DNA of 64,000 bases from Variovorax paradoxus B4 (GTDB taxonomy: Bacteria > Pseudomonadota > Gammaproteobacteria > Burkholderiales > Burkholderiaceae_C). A program made the translations under genes and the position numbers. Positions 50,887 through 59,246 of this stretch are shown here, in pieces. The notes below the pieces were generated by a model. That model did no database searches. It was not told where the DNA came from and saw nothing but the letters and a program-made list of their open reading frames with translations. Position 1 is the first letter of the stretch; the number at the start of each line of letters is the position of its first letter. The stretch lies in assembly GCF_000463015.1 (NCBI RefSeq), contig NC_022247.1, forward strand, positions 682,001 to 746,000, written 5' to 3'.

Positions 50887-51510
50887 TCAGGCTGGCGCAA
50901 GTCGCGTTGCTAGATTTGCTAGCAACGCGGGATGAGGTTCGTGCCCGACGCCGGGCGCCAAGTCCAAGGTCGCGTCAACGCCCAATTCAAGCAGCCGCGC
51001 TTGCGCGGACTGTCCCAGAGCAGCGGGCATCACTGGGTCTGCACTGCCATGCAAAAGATGAATCGCAGCGGCGGATTTCTGCTGCGGCAGCGTGGCGAAT
51101 CGTCCCGCAATGGCGACGATGCGCAGCGCGGGAGGCGCTGCGAGCTTGGTGGATTCGAGCGCCATGATCGCGCCCTGTGAGAAACCGGCGATCAACGTGC
51201 GTTGTTCATTGACACGCGAAGCCTGCTGCCAGTGCCGCACGGTCGCCACGAAGACTGGCATGGCCGCATCCACGCGTGCCTGGCGATTGGCCTCGGTCAC
51301 GTTGCGCACCGAGAACCACTGGAGTCCGTTGGAAATATCAGAAGGTTCGGGCGATGCGACGCTGACCACCATGGCGTTTCGGTCGTGGTTGGTGAACCAG
51401 CGCGCGACGCCCAGCATGGATTGCGGTACGGAGCCGACACCGTGCGTGAGCAGCACCAGACTGGACGCTGGGCCTTCGGGTTGTTGGACGATGATGGACA
51501 TGGAAGACAC
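50887..51510 (-). CDS. Alpha/beta-hydrolase, phospholipase/carboxylesterase (YpfH-like)
   Basis: This 207-residue esterase has LVLLTHGVGSVPQSM near residue 20 for the oxyanion hole, nucleophile Ser in LIAGFSQGAIMAL near 110, Asp in LLHGSADPVMP near 157 and His in APGVGHEPHP near 190, a complete triad. It hydrolyses small esters in the cytoplasm. GTG at 51510 has AGGAAAAAAGC upstream and is preferred over ATG 51501. It is last of four genes that face the LysR regulator at 54064. Confidence 0.85.
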   Translation of the reverse strand: MSSMSIIVQQPEGPASSLVLLTHGVGSVPQSMLGVARWFTNHDRNAMVVSVASPEPSDISNGLQWFSVRNVTEANRQARVDAAMPVFVATVRHWQQASRVNEQRTLIAGFSQGAIMALESTKLAAPPALRIVAIAGRFATLPQQKSAAAIHLLHGSADPVMPAALGQSAQARLLELGVDATLDLAPGVGHEPHPALLANLATRLAPA

Positions 51511-51537
51511 GTGCTTTTTTCCTGGACATGCGATGAG

Positions 51538-52347
51538 TCAGGCCGCGGCGGACACGCCGGGCAGTTCACCGAATACGTAACCTTCCATCGAAAGTACACC
51601 GTAGGTGACGCCGCCTTCGATGACTTCGACAGGTTCCCCCGCGCTGCTGGTACCGGCTGCGACGAGCAGCGGCAAGTAGTGCTCGTCCGAAGGGTGGGCG
51701 CGACGGCCGTGCGGGGCACCTCGGAGGTCGACCAAGGCGCTCACGTCATGCTCAATGGCCGCCCGGCGTGCCCACTGCACGAACTCTCGCACGTAGTCCT
51801 CGGGCGCCTCGGTTTCGGACTGGTGGAACTCATACAGGTTGTGCGTGAGGCTGCCCGAACCCACGACAAGTACACCTCGCTCACGCAACGGCGCCAGAGC
51901 GCGCCCGAGGGCGAGTGCATTGGCGGGACGCAGTTCAATCGGCAGCGACAGTTGAAACACCGGCACCGATGCGTCAGGCAGCATGTGCATCAGCGGCACC
52001 CAGGCACCATGGTCCAGCCCCTGCTCATCCACCAGTTGCGCGGAGAGCCCGGACTGCGTCAACAACTCGGCCACCTCACGCGCTACGTCCGGCGCCCCTT
52101 CAACGGGGTAATGCAGCGCGTACAACGATGCGGGGAAACCGCCGAAGTCGTGGACGGTCTGAGGCCGCGCACTGGCCCCGATGCGCAGGCCGCGGGTGCG
52201 CCAGTGCGGCGATATCACCAGGACGGCCCGCAGCCCGGACAGCGCGAGGACACGTTTGCCGATGGCGTGCAGCAGCGGGCCGGCCTGACCAGGTTCCGCC
52301 GCAAAGGTGGGGGCACCGTGTGAGACGAAGAGAGCAGGAAACTTCAT
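51538..52347 (-). CDS. DODA-type extradiol ring-cleavage dioxygenase family (YgiD-like)
   Basis: This 269-residue protein carries the class III extradiol dioxygenase ligands: FVSHGAPT near residue 8, LVISPHWRTRG near 44, GLDHGAWVPLMHML near 110 and GSLTHNLYEF near 167. The fold binds Fe or Zn and opens catechols such as DOPA. The start at ATG 52347 gives the YgiD-like length; the longer frame begins within the upstream gap. It is third gene of the LysR-facing cluster. Confidence 0.9.
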   Translation of the reverse strand: MKFPALFVSHGAPTFAAEPGQAGPLLHAIGKRVLALSGLRAVLVISPHWRTRGLRIGASARPQTVHDFGGFPASLYALHYPVEGAPDVAREVAELLTQSGLSAQLVDEQGLDHGAWVPLMHMLPDASVPVFQLSLPIELRPANALALGRALAPLRERGVLVVGSGSLTHNLYEFHQSETEAPEDYVREFVQWARRAAIEHDVSALVDLRGAPHGRRAHPSDEHYLPLLVAAGTSSAGEPVEVIEGGVTYGVLSMEGYVFGELPGVSAAA

Positions 52348-52405
52348 GGGACGCTCCTTGGCGCTGGCGTCCCCCGCGCCGCAAGGCACAGGGGACGCAG
52401 GCGGA

Positions 52406-53239
52406 CTACTTGACGAGGCCGAACGGGTCTTTCACCGGGCGCTTGGCGGGGTCGGCGTTGTTCCAGAATTGCTGCACGATCCAGCCGTACTCGGGCAGGC
52501 CGTTGATGAACGGCGGCAGCATGTCGTTGCCCGACGGAAGCTTCCAGTCGGCCTGCAGCTCCGCACCGAGGGCATAGACGGTGTTGAGTTGCGCGCCCGC
52601 GGCACTCATGCGCTGCATCGCGGCTTCGGCTTCGTACTTGCTCCAGGCGCCCGATGCATCGACCACCGGGTGTACAACGTAGCCGTCGTTGATCATCGCC
52701 AGCGTCGGCAGCGCCACGCATGTACCCAGCGTCACACCCGAGATGATGATGTGCTTGCGGCCCGTCTTGGCGACCAGGTTCTCCAGTGCCTTGCGGAAGG
52801 TCGGATCCTCGTAGGCGTTGATGATGCCGGTGCGGCGGTAGATAGGCTGGTCCTTGAAGATTTCCTTGAGTTCCGGCAGCAGGTCGCCGTTCTGCCATTG
52901 GGCATTCGATGACGACAGGAGCACCGGGATCTTGAGAGCCTTGGCCATCTGCGCCAGCGACACCACATTGGCCTTGTAGCCCGAGGCTTGGGCGAAGTCG
53001 CGCACGCTGGCCATCAGGCCGACCTGATGGTCGATGAACAGGATGATGCTGTTGTCGGGGGTGGGCTTTTCGTAGGCCGCACGGCCGGCCTTGCGGGCGT
53101 CCGCCGGGCTGGTTTTGGTGGACAGTGCCTTGTCGGTGATCGGGCTCACGATGTCGGCCGGGCGATCCTGCGCAGCAGCGAGGGTGGTGGCAGCCGCCAG
53201 GGCGATTGCGGCGGTAACTCGGGTCAGCTTCTTGTGCAT
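52406..53239 (-). CDS. Periplasmic isochorismatase-fold cysteine hydrolase
   Basis: This 277-residue protein has a signal peptide (AAIALAAATTLAAAQ) and an isochorismatase-like core: SIILFIDHQVGLM near 65 with the catalytic Asp, GKVNVVSLAQMAK-type helix near 92, and HIIISGVTLGTCVALPTLAMINDGY near 165 with the active Cys. Export to the periplasm is unusual for the family, which is normally cytoplasmic. The last 60 residues (QADWKLPSGNDMLPPFINGLPEYGW) are an extra domain seen in the YcaC/hydrolase subgroup. Substrate unknown. Confidence 0.85.
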   Translation of the reverse strand: MHKKLTRVTAAIALAAATTLAAAQDRPADIVSPITDKALSTKTSPADARKAGRAAYEKPTPDNSIILFIDHQVGLMASVRDFAQASGYKANVVSLAQMAKALKIPVLLSSSNAQWQNGDLLPELKEIFKDQPIYRRTGIINAYEDPTFRKALENLVAKTGRKHIIISGVTLGTCVALPTLAMINDGYVVHPVVDASGAWSKYEAEAAMQRMSAAGAQLNTVYALGAELQADWKLPSGNDMLPPFINGLPEYGWIVQQFWNNADPAKRPVKDPFGLVK

Positions 53240-53273
53240 GTGTGTTCTCTTTGGCGATGACGATCGAGGTGAA

Positions 53274-53906
53274 TCAGGCGCGGCGGATCCAGGTGGGCGA
53301 GATCTGCGTGCCTTGTCCAGCGCCGTAGGCGAAGTAAATGTTGAGACCTGCCACTGGCTCCAGGTAGCGCGCGTTCTTCAGCCCGCCCGCGTCCACGGCG
53401 GCAAAGCCGATGCTTTCGATCAGTGCACGCACGGTCTGCTTGGCACGCTCGTCGTCGCCGGCATAGAACACGGGCACGGTCTGGCCGTTTGCGAACGCCG
53501 GGCCTTCGGCCAGCACCTGGGCCAGCACGGTGTTGAAAGCCTTGACTACTTGCGCGCCAGGCAGCGCCTTGGCGATTTCTTCGGCGGCGGACGTCTCGAA
53601 GCCCAATGTCAGACCCATGTAGTCATTCGTCAGCGGGTTCGTGATGTCCACCACCACGCGACCTTCGAGCGAGCCGAGTGCCTTCAGCGCGGGCACGGCA
53701 TCGGCAAAGCCGGTGGCGACGATCACGACTTGCGAATCGCCCAGCGCGTCGGCCGGGGCCGCGACCGTGACGCCCGGATGCGCGGAGGCCAGCGCCTGAG
53801 CCTTGGCCAGATCGCGCGCGGTCACGCGCACTTTGTGGCCGGCGGCGGTGAGTTGTTTGGCAAAGCCCGCGCCCATGTTGCCGGCGCCGATGAGTGTGAT
53901 GTTCAT
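53274..53906 (-). CDS. NADPH-dependent F420 reductase-like oxidoreductase
   Basis: This 210-residue protein has a Rossmann start MNITLIGAGNMGAGFAKQLTAAGHKVRVTARDLAKA, then VVDITNPLTNDYMGLTLGFETSAAEEIAKALPGAQVVKAFNTVLAQVL and a C-terminal AVDAGGLKNARYLEPVAGLNIYFAYGAGQG, the pattern of NADP oxidoreductase coenzyme F420-dependent domains. In bacteria without F420 such proteins reduce other small carbonyls or quinones. It is the first gene of the cluster and diverges from the LysR gene. Confidence 0.9.
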   Translation of the reverse strand: MNITLIGAGNMGAGFAKQLTAAGHKVRVTARDLAKAQALASAHPGVTVAAPADALGDSQVVIVATGFADAVPALKALGSLEGRVVVDITNPLTNDYMGLTLGFETSAAEEIAKALPGAQVVKAFNTVLAQVLAEGPAFANGQTVPVFYAGDDERAKQTVRALIESIGFAAVDAGGLKNARYLEPVAGLNIYFAYGAGQGTQISPTWIRRA

Positions 53907-54005
53907 GATGAAAGTCCTTCAGTGGTTGGGTGGAGCCGCGGAGATCGAGGTGCCCAGCGGCCTGTCCGCCAGCAAGTTGTGCTGGCATGGGAAGGACTTT
54001 ATTAA

Positions 54006-54022
54006 TATCGAATGTCGAGATA
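54006..54022. promoter_or_regulatory. Candidate LysR operator (T-N11-A) between the LysR gene and the reductase
   Basis: TATCGAATGTCGAGATA is a near-perfect inverted repeat with T-N11-A at 54006-54018, in the 157-base divergent gap, about 42 bases before the LysR start. This is the standard binding-site form of LysR regulators that control a divergent operon. Confidence 0.45.
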
Positions 54023-54063
54023 AATAACTGCGTGCAACATATATTGTTCTGAAAGTCGAAACA

Positions 54064-54981
54064 ATGGACGTTCTTCAAGCCATGAAAACCTTCACTGCGG
54101 TTGTCGAGGCCGGCAGCTTCGTCGGTGCGATGGAAGCGACGGCGCTGTCCAAGCCCGCCGTGTCGCGGCATGTCAACGAGCTGGAGGGGCACCTGGGCAC
54201 GCGGCTGCTGCAGCGCACGACGCGCCGGCTCTCGCTCACCAGCGAGGGACAGCTCTACTACCAGCGTTGCAAGGAGGTCCTGCAAGCCGTCCAGGAAGCG
54301 GAGGCCGAAGTGGGGGCGAGCACCGGTCAGGCCCAGGGACGTCTGCGCATCGGCGCGCCGCAGACCTTCGGCGCGTTGCACTTGGCGGCGCTCTGGGGGC
54401 GATTCGCGGCAGAGAACCCCCAGGTCACGCTGGACATCGTGCTGTCGGACCGCGTGGTCGACCTGGTCGAGGAGGGCTATGACCTGGTCGTGCGCATCGC
54501 GCGGCTGTCCGACTCCAACCTTGTCAGTCGTCCGCTTGCCAGTACGCGCATGGTGCTGTGCGCCTCGCCGACCTACCTCGCGCAGCACGGCAAGCCGGCA
54601 CAACCGCACGCGCTGGAGAAGCACGATGTGGTGTCGTACACCTACTGGTCATCCGGGGACGTGTGGAGCTTCCAGGGGCCACGAGGCGAGGTCACGGTGC
54701 GCACGCACTCGCGCATCCACGCCAACAACGGTGACACCTGCCGCGCAGCGGCACTCGCGCATCAAGGCATCATCCTGCAGCCCGATTTCCTGGTTCACGA
54801 GGATCTGCGTAGTGGCGCCCTTGTCGAGCTGATGCCAGAGTTTCGCGCAACTGAGTTGGGCATCTTCGCCGTGTACCCGACGCGAAAGCAACTGCCACTA
54901 AAGGTGCGGCGACTCATCGACTTTCTGGTGGACGCGTTGCGGGATCCGCCTTGGGGCCGGGAGCCAAGCTCACACGTGTGA
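54064..54981 (+). CDS. LysR-family transcription regulator
   Basis: This 305-residue protein has the LysR winged helix at about residues 1-60 (MDVLQAMKTFTAVVEAGSFVGAMEATALSKPAVSRHVNELEGHLGTRLLQRTTR) and a periplasmic-binding-like effector domain (GRLRIGAPQTFGALHLAALWGRFAAENPQV, DLVVRIARLSDSNLVSRPLA). It should control the four genes that diverge from it (reductase, hydrolase, dioxygenase, esterase). The inducer is unknown, probably a quinone or aromatic aldehyde. Confidence 0.93.
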   Translation: MDVLQAMKTFTAVVEAGSFVGAMEATALSKPAVSRHVNELEGHLGTRLLQRTTRRLSLTSEGQLYYQRCKEVLQAVQEAEAEVGASTGQAQGRLRIGAPQTFGALHLAALWGRFAAENPQVTLDIVLSDRVVDLVEEGYDLVVRIARLSDSNLVSRPLASTRMVLCASPTYLAQHGKPAQPHALEKHDVVSYTYWSSGDVWSFQGPRGEVTVRTHSRIHANNGDTCRAAALAHQGIILQPDFLVHEDLRSGALVELMPEFRATELGIFAVYPTRKQLPLKVRRLIDFLVDALRDPPWGREPSSHV

Positions 54982-55051
54982 TGTGTTGATGGCGGGCTGC
55001 GGGGACTGTGCGTCGACGGGCGGTTCTTTTAGCCCATCCGATTTCTGGTTG

Positions 55052-55069
55052 GTTAATCAAATCTTAAAA
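55052..55069 (+). promoter_or_regulatory. PmrA/QseB-type direct-repeat box upstream of mlaA
   Basis: GTTAAT-CAAAT-CTTAAA fits the HTTAAD-N5-HTTAAD form bound by PmrA/QseB-type response regulators, with one mismatch (G for H). Further TAAA/TTAA units follow at about 10-base intervals to 55089. A similar box lies at 61356-61372 before the regulator gene at 61302. Confidence 0.45.
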
Positions 55070-55161
55070 CCACTAAAAAGTTATTAAAGCCGCTCCCTCA
55101 GCATCCGCTCCAGAGGGCGACGACATGGTGTCGATCGCCAGGTATCCCTACTGGAGTCCCC

Positions 55162-55947
55162 ATGCTGAATTGCCTCGTATTCGCTGGCGTCCCGCTCAGG
55201 TCTACGCTGGCCCCGAGGGCCCGCGCGGCAAAGGCCACGCTGGTCCTGTCGCTGGCTGGCGCCTTGTTGCTGGGCGGTTGCGCCACCCCCCAGCGCCCCG
55301 ATCCCCTTGAAGCCATGAACCGCCAGGTCTTCGGCTTCAACGAAACCGTAGACAAGGCTGTGATGGCCCCTGTCGCCCGCGGCTACGAGCGCGTTGTGCC
55401 AGAGCCGGTTCGCGGTGGCGTCAGGAACTTCTTCGCCAATCCCCGCGACCTTGGCGCCGGCGTCAACCTGGTGCTGCAAGGTCGGCCGAAAGAAGGCCTG
55501 ACCGATCTGGCGCGCGTGGCGACGAACACCACGGTGGGATTGCTCGGCGTGTTCGATGTTGCGACACCGCTGGGGCTGCCGCGCCAATCCGCTGATCTGG
55601 GCCAGACCCTTGGGCGCTGGGGCGTCGGATCAGGAGCCTACGTTGTCTTGCCCCTGATGGGCCCCTCGACCGTGCGCGACACCGCCAACATTCCGATCGA
55701 CATGATGCTGACGCCGCAGACCTTCGTTTCCAACAGCGCGCTCGGCGGTGGCTTGACCGTGGCGCAGTTCGCGAGCAAGCGTGCGGATCTTCTGCCGGCA
55801 ACGCGCCTGCTCGACGACGTCGCGCTCGATCGCTATCTCCTTGTTCGCGATACCTATCTGCAACGCAGACAAAGCCTCGTCCGTGGTGCCTCGCAGCCCG
55901 GGCGGAGCAGCGATGACAGCGCGGCGGCGCCCGCTGCAAATCACTGA
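55162..55947 (+). CDS. mlaA: MlaA-family outer-membrane lipoprotein
   Basis: This 261-residue protein has a signal peptide with lipobox LLLGGC (Cys40) and the MlaA/VacJ body: DPLEAMNRQVFGFNETVDKAV near 50, FFANPRDLGAGVNLVLQGRPKEGL near 95, RVATNTTVGLLGVFDVATPLGL near 118 and LGRWGVGSGAYVVLPLMGPSTVRD near 150. MlaA removes mislocalised phospholipid from the outer leaflet of the outer membrane and passes it to MlaC. No other mla genes are in the window. ATG 55162 has GGAG upstream. Confidence 0.95.
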   Translation: MLNCLVFAGVPLRSTLAPRARAAKATLVLSLAGALLLGGCATPQRPDPLEAMNRQVFGFNETVDKAVMAPVARGYERVVPEPVRGGVRNFFANPRDLGAGVNLVLQGRPKEGLTDLARVATNTTVGLLGVFDVATPLGLPRQSADLGQTLGRWGVGSGAYVVLPLMGPSTVRDTANIPIDMMLTPQTFVSNSALGGGLTVAQFASKRADLLPATRLLDDVALDRYLLVRDTYLQRRQSLVRGASQPGRSSDDSAAAPAANH

Positions 55948-55970
55948 ATTTTTCAACCCCGAGGATCTCC

Positions 55971-56786
55971 ATGACAGAACGAATCCGCCTTGCGAAGCAA
56001 GGCAAGAACTTTCGCGACCACCTGCCCTTCACGGCCATCGCCGTGGGAGTTGCTTGCGCCGCCTTCCTTTCACCGGCCTGGGCACAGGCCGATGAAGAAA
56101 AAAGCTCCGAAGCGAGTTCGCAATGGGGCCTCGGCATTGGCGTGGCCATGGAGAAAAAGCCCTATCGCGACTTCAACGACAAGGCCCAGGGCATTCCGAT
56201 GATCACCTACGAGAACAAGTGGGTCAGCGTCGCGTTACCGAGCGCCGATCTGAAGCTGACTTCCGTCGGTCCTGTGTCTTTACGGCTGCGCGCGCGGCTC
56301 GCTGGAGACGGCTACGAGGCCGACGACTCCCCATTCCTCAACGGCATGGACAAGCGCAAGAGCAGCCTGTGGTTGGGCGGCGCGGCCATCTGGCGCAACG
56401 ACTTTGCCAACCTGTCGGCCGAACTGCTGGCCGACGGGTCGGGCAACAGCAAGGGCTCCCGGTTCAAGGTGCAGGTCGACCGACGCTTCACTGCAGGTGC
56501 CTTCGGCTTCACGCCGCGCTTGGCTGCGCATTGGGTGGACCGCAAGTATGTCGACTACTACTACGGCGTGAAGGACTCCGAAGCTCAGTCCGGCCGGCCG
56601 GCCTATGTAGGGAAGTCGAGCGCCAACATGGAGGTGGGGCTGCGCGTGGACTACGCCGTGGCGCCCAAACAAACGGTGTTCCTGGACGTGAGTGCAACCA
56701 GCTTCGGCAGCGGCATCAAGAACAGCCCGCTCGTCAGCCGATCCAATCAGTCCGGCGTGCGTCTGGGTTATCTCTACCGGTTCTGA
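55971..56786 (+). CDS. MipA/OmpV-family outer-membrane protein
   Basis: This 271-residue protein has a signal peptide (AIAVGVACAAFLSPAWAQA) and the MipA/OmpV barrel pattern: SQWGLGIGVAMEKKPYRDFNDKAQGIPMI, YENKWVSVALPSADLKL, FTPRLAAHWVDRKYVDYYYGV and a C-terminal RLGYLYRF with the terminal Phe needed for barrel insertion. MipA scaffolds peptidoglycan enzymes in E. coli, while OmpV-type proteins are induced by antimicrobials. It follows mlaA by 23 bases, probably in one transcript. Confidence 0.92.
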   Translation: MTERIRLAKQGKNFRDHLPFTAIAVGVACAAFLSPAWAQADEEKSSEASSQWGLGIGVAMEKKPYRDFNDKAQGIPMITYENKWVSVALPSADLKLTSVGPVSLRLRARLAGDGYEADDSPFLNGMDKRKSSLWLGGAAIWRNDFANLSAELLADGSGNSKGSRFKVQVDRRFTAGAFGFTPRLAAHWVDRKYVDYYYGVKDSEAQSGRPAYVGKSSANMEVGLRVDYAVAPKQTVFLDVSATSFGSGIKNSPLVSRSNQSGVRLGYLYRF

Positions 56787-56952
56787 GAAACCCTGGCCGT
56801 GCTTGCGCGGCCCGAGGACTGCATGGCGCACCAGCGGTTCAGATTGCAGGGCCTGCATGGAGCGCCGTGCGCCTTCGCGCGGACTCGTCTGTCCGAGCTC
56901 GGCATCTTTCACGCGACATGACTTCCTCCCTCACACTCAATTGGGGCATTCC

Positions 56953-57411
56953 ATGACCTTCACTCATTTCTTCCGCATTGCAGGCATCGCAGCCGTACTC
57001 GCTACGGCATTCAATGCCCACGCGGGCAGTTTCGCAGCATCCGTGGCTTCCAGTGCCGGCTCCGCATCGAGCAACAGCGCGTCCACGTCACTGCGCGGTT
57101 CCAGCGAGAGTTCGTTCGACGGCGACAAGGTGGTCGAGGGCGACTATCGCATCACGGAGATCGCGCAGGCCGGTGACCGCGAGGGCTTCACGCGCGTCAC
57201 GATGCAGGGTGACGACGCGCAGCAGCGCATCGTGCTCGAACTGCCGCAAACTACTTTCGCGAAGGAGGGCCTCGGCCCCGGCGATCTCGTGCACGCACGA
57301 CAGCGCGCCTACGGCACCGCCTTCGCACGCGGCGACACGCGCGAGGCGTTCTACCTCGTGCTCGCCGATGACTGGTACGGGGGGATCGCCGCGCGTCCCG
57401 TGAGCCTTTGA
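56953..57411 (+). CDS. Secreted protein of unknown function
   Basis: This 152-residue protein has a signal peptide (IAAVLATAFNAHAG), a Ser/Ala-rich stretch of about 30 residues and a small folded part with GDYRITEIAQAGDREGFTRV then MQGDDAQQRIVLELPQTTFA and ALREAFYLVLADDWYGGIAAR-like end. I do not recognise the family. It precedes and overlaps the DUF2145 gene (TTGA), so the two are coupled. Confidence 0.7.
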   Translation: MTFTHFFRIAGIAAVLATAFNAHAGSFAASVASSAGSASSNSASTSLRGSSESSFDGDKVVEGDYRITEIAQAGDREGFTRVTMQGDDAQQRIVLELPQTTFAKEGLGPGDLVHARQRAYGTAFARGDTREAFYLVLADDWYGGIAARPVSL

Positions 57412-58316
57412 CCGTCGCTCGCCGTTTCGCGCTGCTGAGTCTCGCGGCTTTCCTCGCCTTCGCGGGAGGCGTTGGGCACGCAGCCTCCTTGCAGTTCTGC
57501 GATCGTGCGAAGCCGCTCACGGCAGATCAGCAGGACCGCTTGCTGCGTTTCACCGCCGCGGTGCAAGACGTGCTTTCGAACGCAGGCAGCGACGCCGTGC
57601 TGATCAGCCGCTCCGGGCTCGATCTCTCGCGCTTTGGCATCCGCTACTCCCACACTGCCATTGCGTGGAAAGGCGCGAACGGCACCTGGTCCGCACGGCA
57701 GCTGTACTACGCCTGTGACGAAGGGCACCCGCGCCTCTACGACCAGGGCCTGGCCGGCTTCATCATGGGCATCGACGACTCCACGCTGGGCTACATCTCG
57801 ATCGTGGCCATGCCTTCCGACGCGGCACAGGCGCTGCGCAGCGCCGCACTCGACACGCCGCGTGCCTTGCAATTGCTGGCCGCACGCTACAGCGCCAATG
57901 CCTACCCGTTCAGCCTGCGCTACCAGAACTGCAACCAGTGGGTCATGGAACTTCTCGCCGTCGCGTGGGGCGGGCTGCCCGCCGGGGACGACCTGCGCGA
58001 GCGTGCCCAGCAATGGTTGCGCGAGGCGGCCTACAAGCCGAAGCCGGTCGACGTCGGCTCGCATGCGCTCGTCTTCGCGTCGAACTTCGTGCCGCTGCTG
58101 CATCTGGACGACCACCCGAAAGACGACATCTATGCGCTGAGGCTGCGCGTCAGCCTGCCCTCGACGGTGGAAGCCTTCGTGCGTGAACAACGCCCCGGGA
58201 GCGAGCGCATCGAACTGTGCCACGACCGCAAGCAGGTCGTGGTGCATCGCGGCTGGGAGTCCGTCGTCGACGGCTGCCTGCCCGCCGAGACCGATCGCGT
58301 AGTCCTCCTCGACTGA
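57408..58316 (+). CDS. DUF2145-family secreted protein
   Basis: This 302-residue protein has a signal peptide (FALLSLAAFLAFAGGVGHAA) and the DUF2145 body: GIRYSHTAIAWKGANGTW near 80, VSIVAMP-type strand GYISIVAMPSDAAQALRSAAL near 125 and YQNCNQWVMELLAVAWG near 178. A His in YSHTA and Cys in QNCNQ resemble a permuted papain-like (NlpC/P60-type) catalytic pair, so an envelope hydrolase is conceivable; not established. TTG start inside the TTGA overlap with the previous gene. Confidence 0.8.
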   Translation: MTVARRFALLSLAAFLAFAGGVGHAASLQFCDRAKPLTADQQDRLLRFTAAVQDVLSNAGSDAVLISRSGLDLSRFGIRYSHTAIAWKGANGTWSARQLYYACDEGHPRLYDQGLAGFIMGIDDSTLGYISIVAMPSDAAQALRSAALDTPRALQLLAARYSANAYPFSLRYQNCNQWVMELLAVAWGGLPAGDDLRERAQQWLREAAYKPKPVDVGSHALVFASNFVPLLHLDDHPKDDIYALRLRVSLPSTVEAFVREQRPGSERIELCHDRKQVVVHRGWESVVDGCLPAETDRVVLLD

Positions 58317-58341
58317 AGCCCGAGAGGGTAAACGACAAGAA

Positions 58342-58500
58342 ATGAAATACCTCTCCAGCTTTGCAGTCGCTCACGCCGCGGTGCTCGCGATGGTGGTTGG
58401 CGTCTTTCTGATCGACGGTTGCGCGCACAGGCAACCTGACATGTTCCCGAATGCCCCTGCTGCGCCGGCTTCAACACCGGCGAAGGGGACGTGCCCATGA
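58342..58500 (+). CDS. Small lipoprotein-like protein (52 residues)
   Basis: Reads MKYLSSFAVAHAAVLAMVVG then FLIDGCAHRQPDMFPN and a Pro/Ala tail. The hydrophobic stretch followed by LIDGC resembles a lipobox, though Asp before Gly-Cys is unusual. Its stop codon overlaps the ATG of the response regulator (ATGA). Too short for most gene finders; coupling on both sides supports it. Confidence 0.55.
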   Translation: MKYLSSFAVAHAAVLAMVVGVFLIDGCAHRQPDMFPNAPAAPASTPAKGTCP

Positions 58501-59246
58501 ATGTCCTTTTTCTCATATCCGGCCCCAGAACGCACGACGAACTTGGCGGCATGCTCGGAAGATATGGCCTGGCAGTCGACGTGGTCGACTCCCGCGATGC
58601 CGGTACGTGGGTTTTCGCAAGCAAGCCGTACGCATTGATTCTTCTCGACGCTGCGCTGCCGGCCGCCGCGCACGTAGTGATACGTTCCGTTCGGCGCATC
58701 AGCAGTGCCCCGCTGCTGGTGCTGACGCAACGAGATCAGGTGGCCGACCGTCTTGAAGGACTGGTGCAGGGCGCAACCGAGTACTTGGCCAAGCCTTGTG
58801 CGCCCGCCGATCTGGCGGCGCGCGCCTGGGCACTTGCACCTGGCGGTCGTTGTCCGGAGGAGACCGTCCCGAGACTGGCGGACCTGACCCTCGACCGCGC
58901 GAGCGGCAAGGCGTTTCGTCAGGGTGTGGATCTCGGCCTCAGTGCCACGCTGTTCGAGCTTCTGGATGCGCTGATGGCACGCAGAGGCCAGGTGCTGTCG
59001 CGCGCCGAACTGATCAAGGCGGTGTGGGGGTCGAGCGCCGGCGAGCGGGACAACATGGTCACGGTCGGTATCCTGAGACTGCGCCGGAAACTGGACGATC
59101 CGTTCGACCTGAAGCTGCTCCACACCGTGCGCGGCCAGGGGTACGTGCTGAAGCTACGCAACGATTTGGAAGGTGACAGATTTCCTCTTCCTGACCCAGC
59201 CCTCACCATTCCTCGGCCGGCGGTCCGGGAGCGAGTACAAGGCTAG
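58497..59246 (+). CDS. OmpR-family response regulator with atypical receiver
   Basis: This 249-residue protein has a receiver domain that keeps the phosphoacceptor Asp (LILLDAALP near 50) and the Lys (LAKPCAP near 103), but the acidic pair at the start is replaced (VLFLISGPRTHDEL), so phosphorylation may be impaired. The C-terminal OmpR/PhoB winged helix is intact (LSATLFELLDALMARRGQVLSRAELIKAVWG, RLRRKLDDPFDLKLLHTVRGQGYVLKL). It ends overlapping the kinase gene tail to tail by four bases. It is in the MlaA/MipA transcription unit rather than with a kinase. Confidence 0.85.
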   Translation: MNVLFLISGPRTHDELGGMLGRYGLAVDVVDSRDAGTWVFASKPYALILLDAALPAAAHVVIRSVRRISSAPLLVLTQRDQVADRLEGLVQGATEYLAKPCAPADLAARAWALAPGGRCPEETVPRLADLTLDRASGKAFRQGVDLGLSATLFELLDALMARRGQVLSRAELIKAVWGSSAGERDNMVTVGILRLRRKLDDPFDLKLLHTVRGQGYVLKLRNDLEGDRFPLPDPALTIPRPAVRERVQG

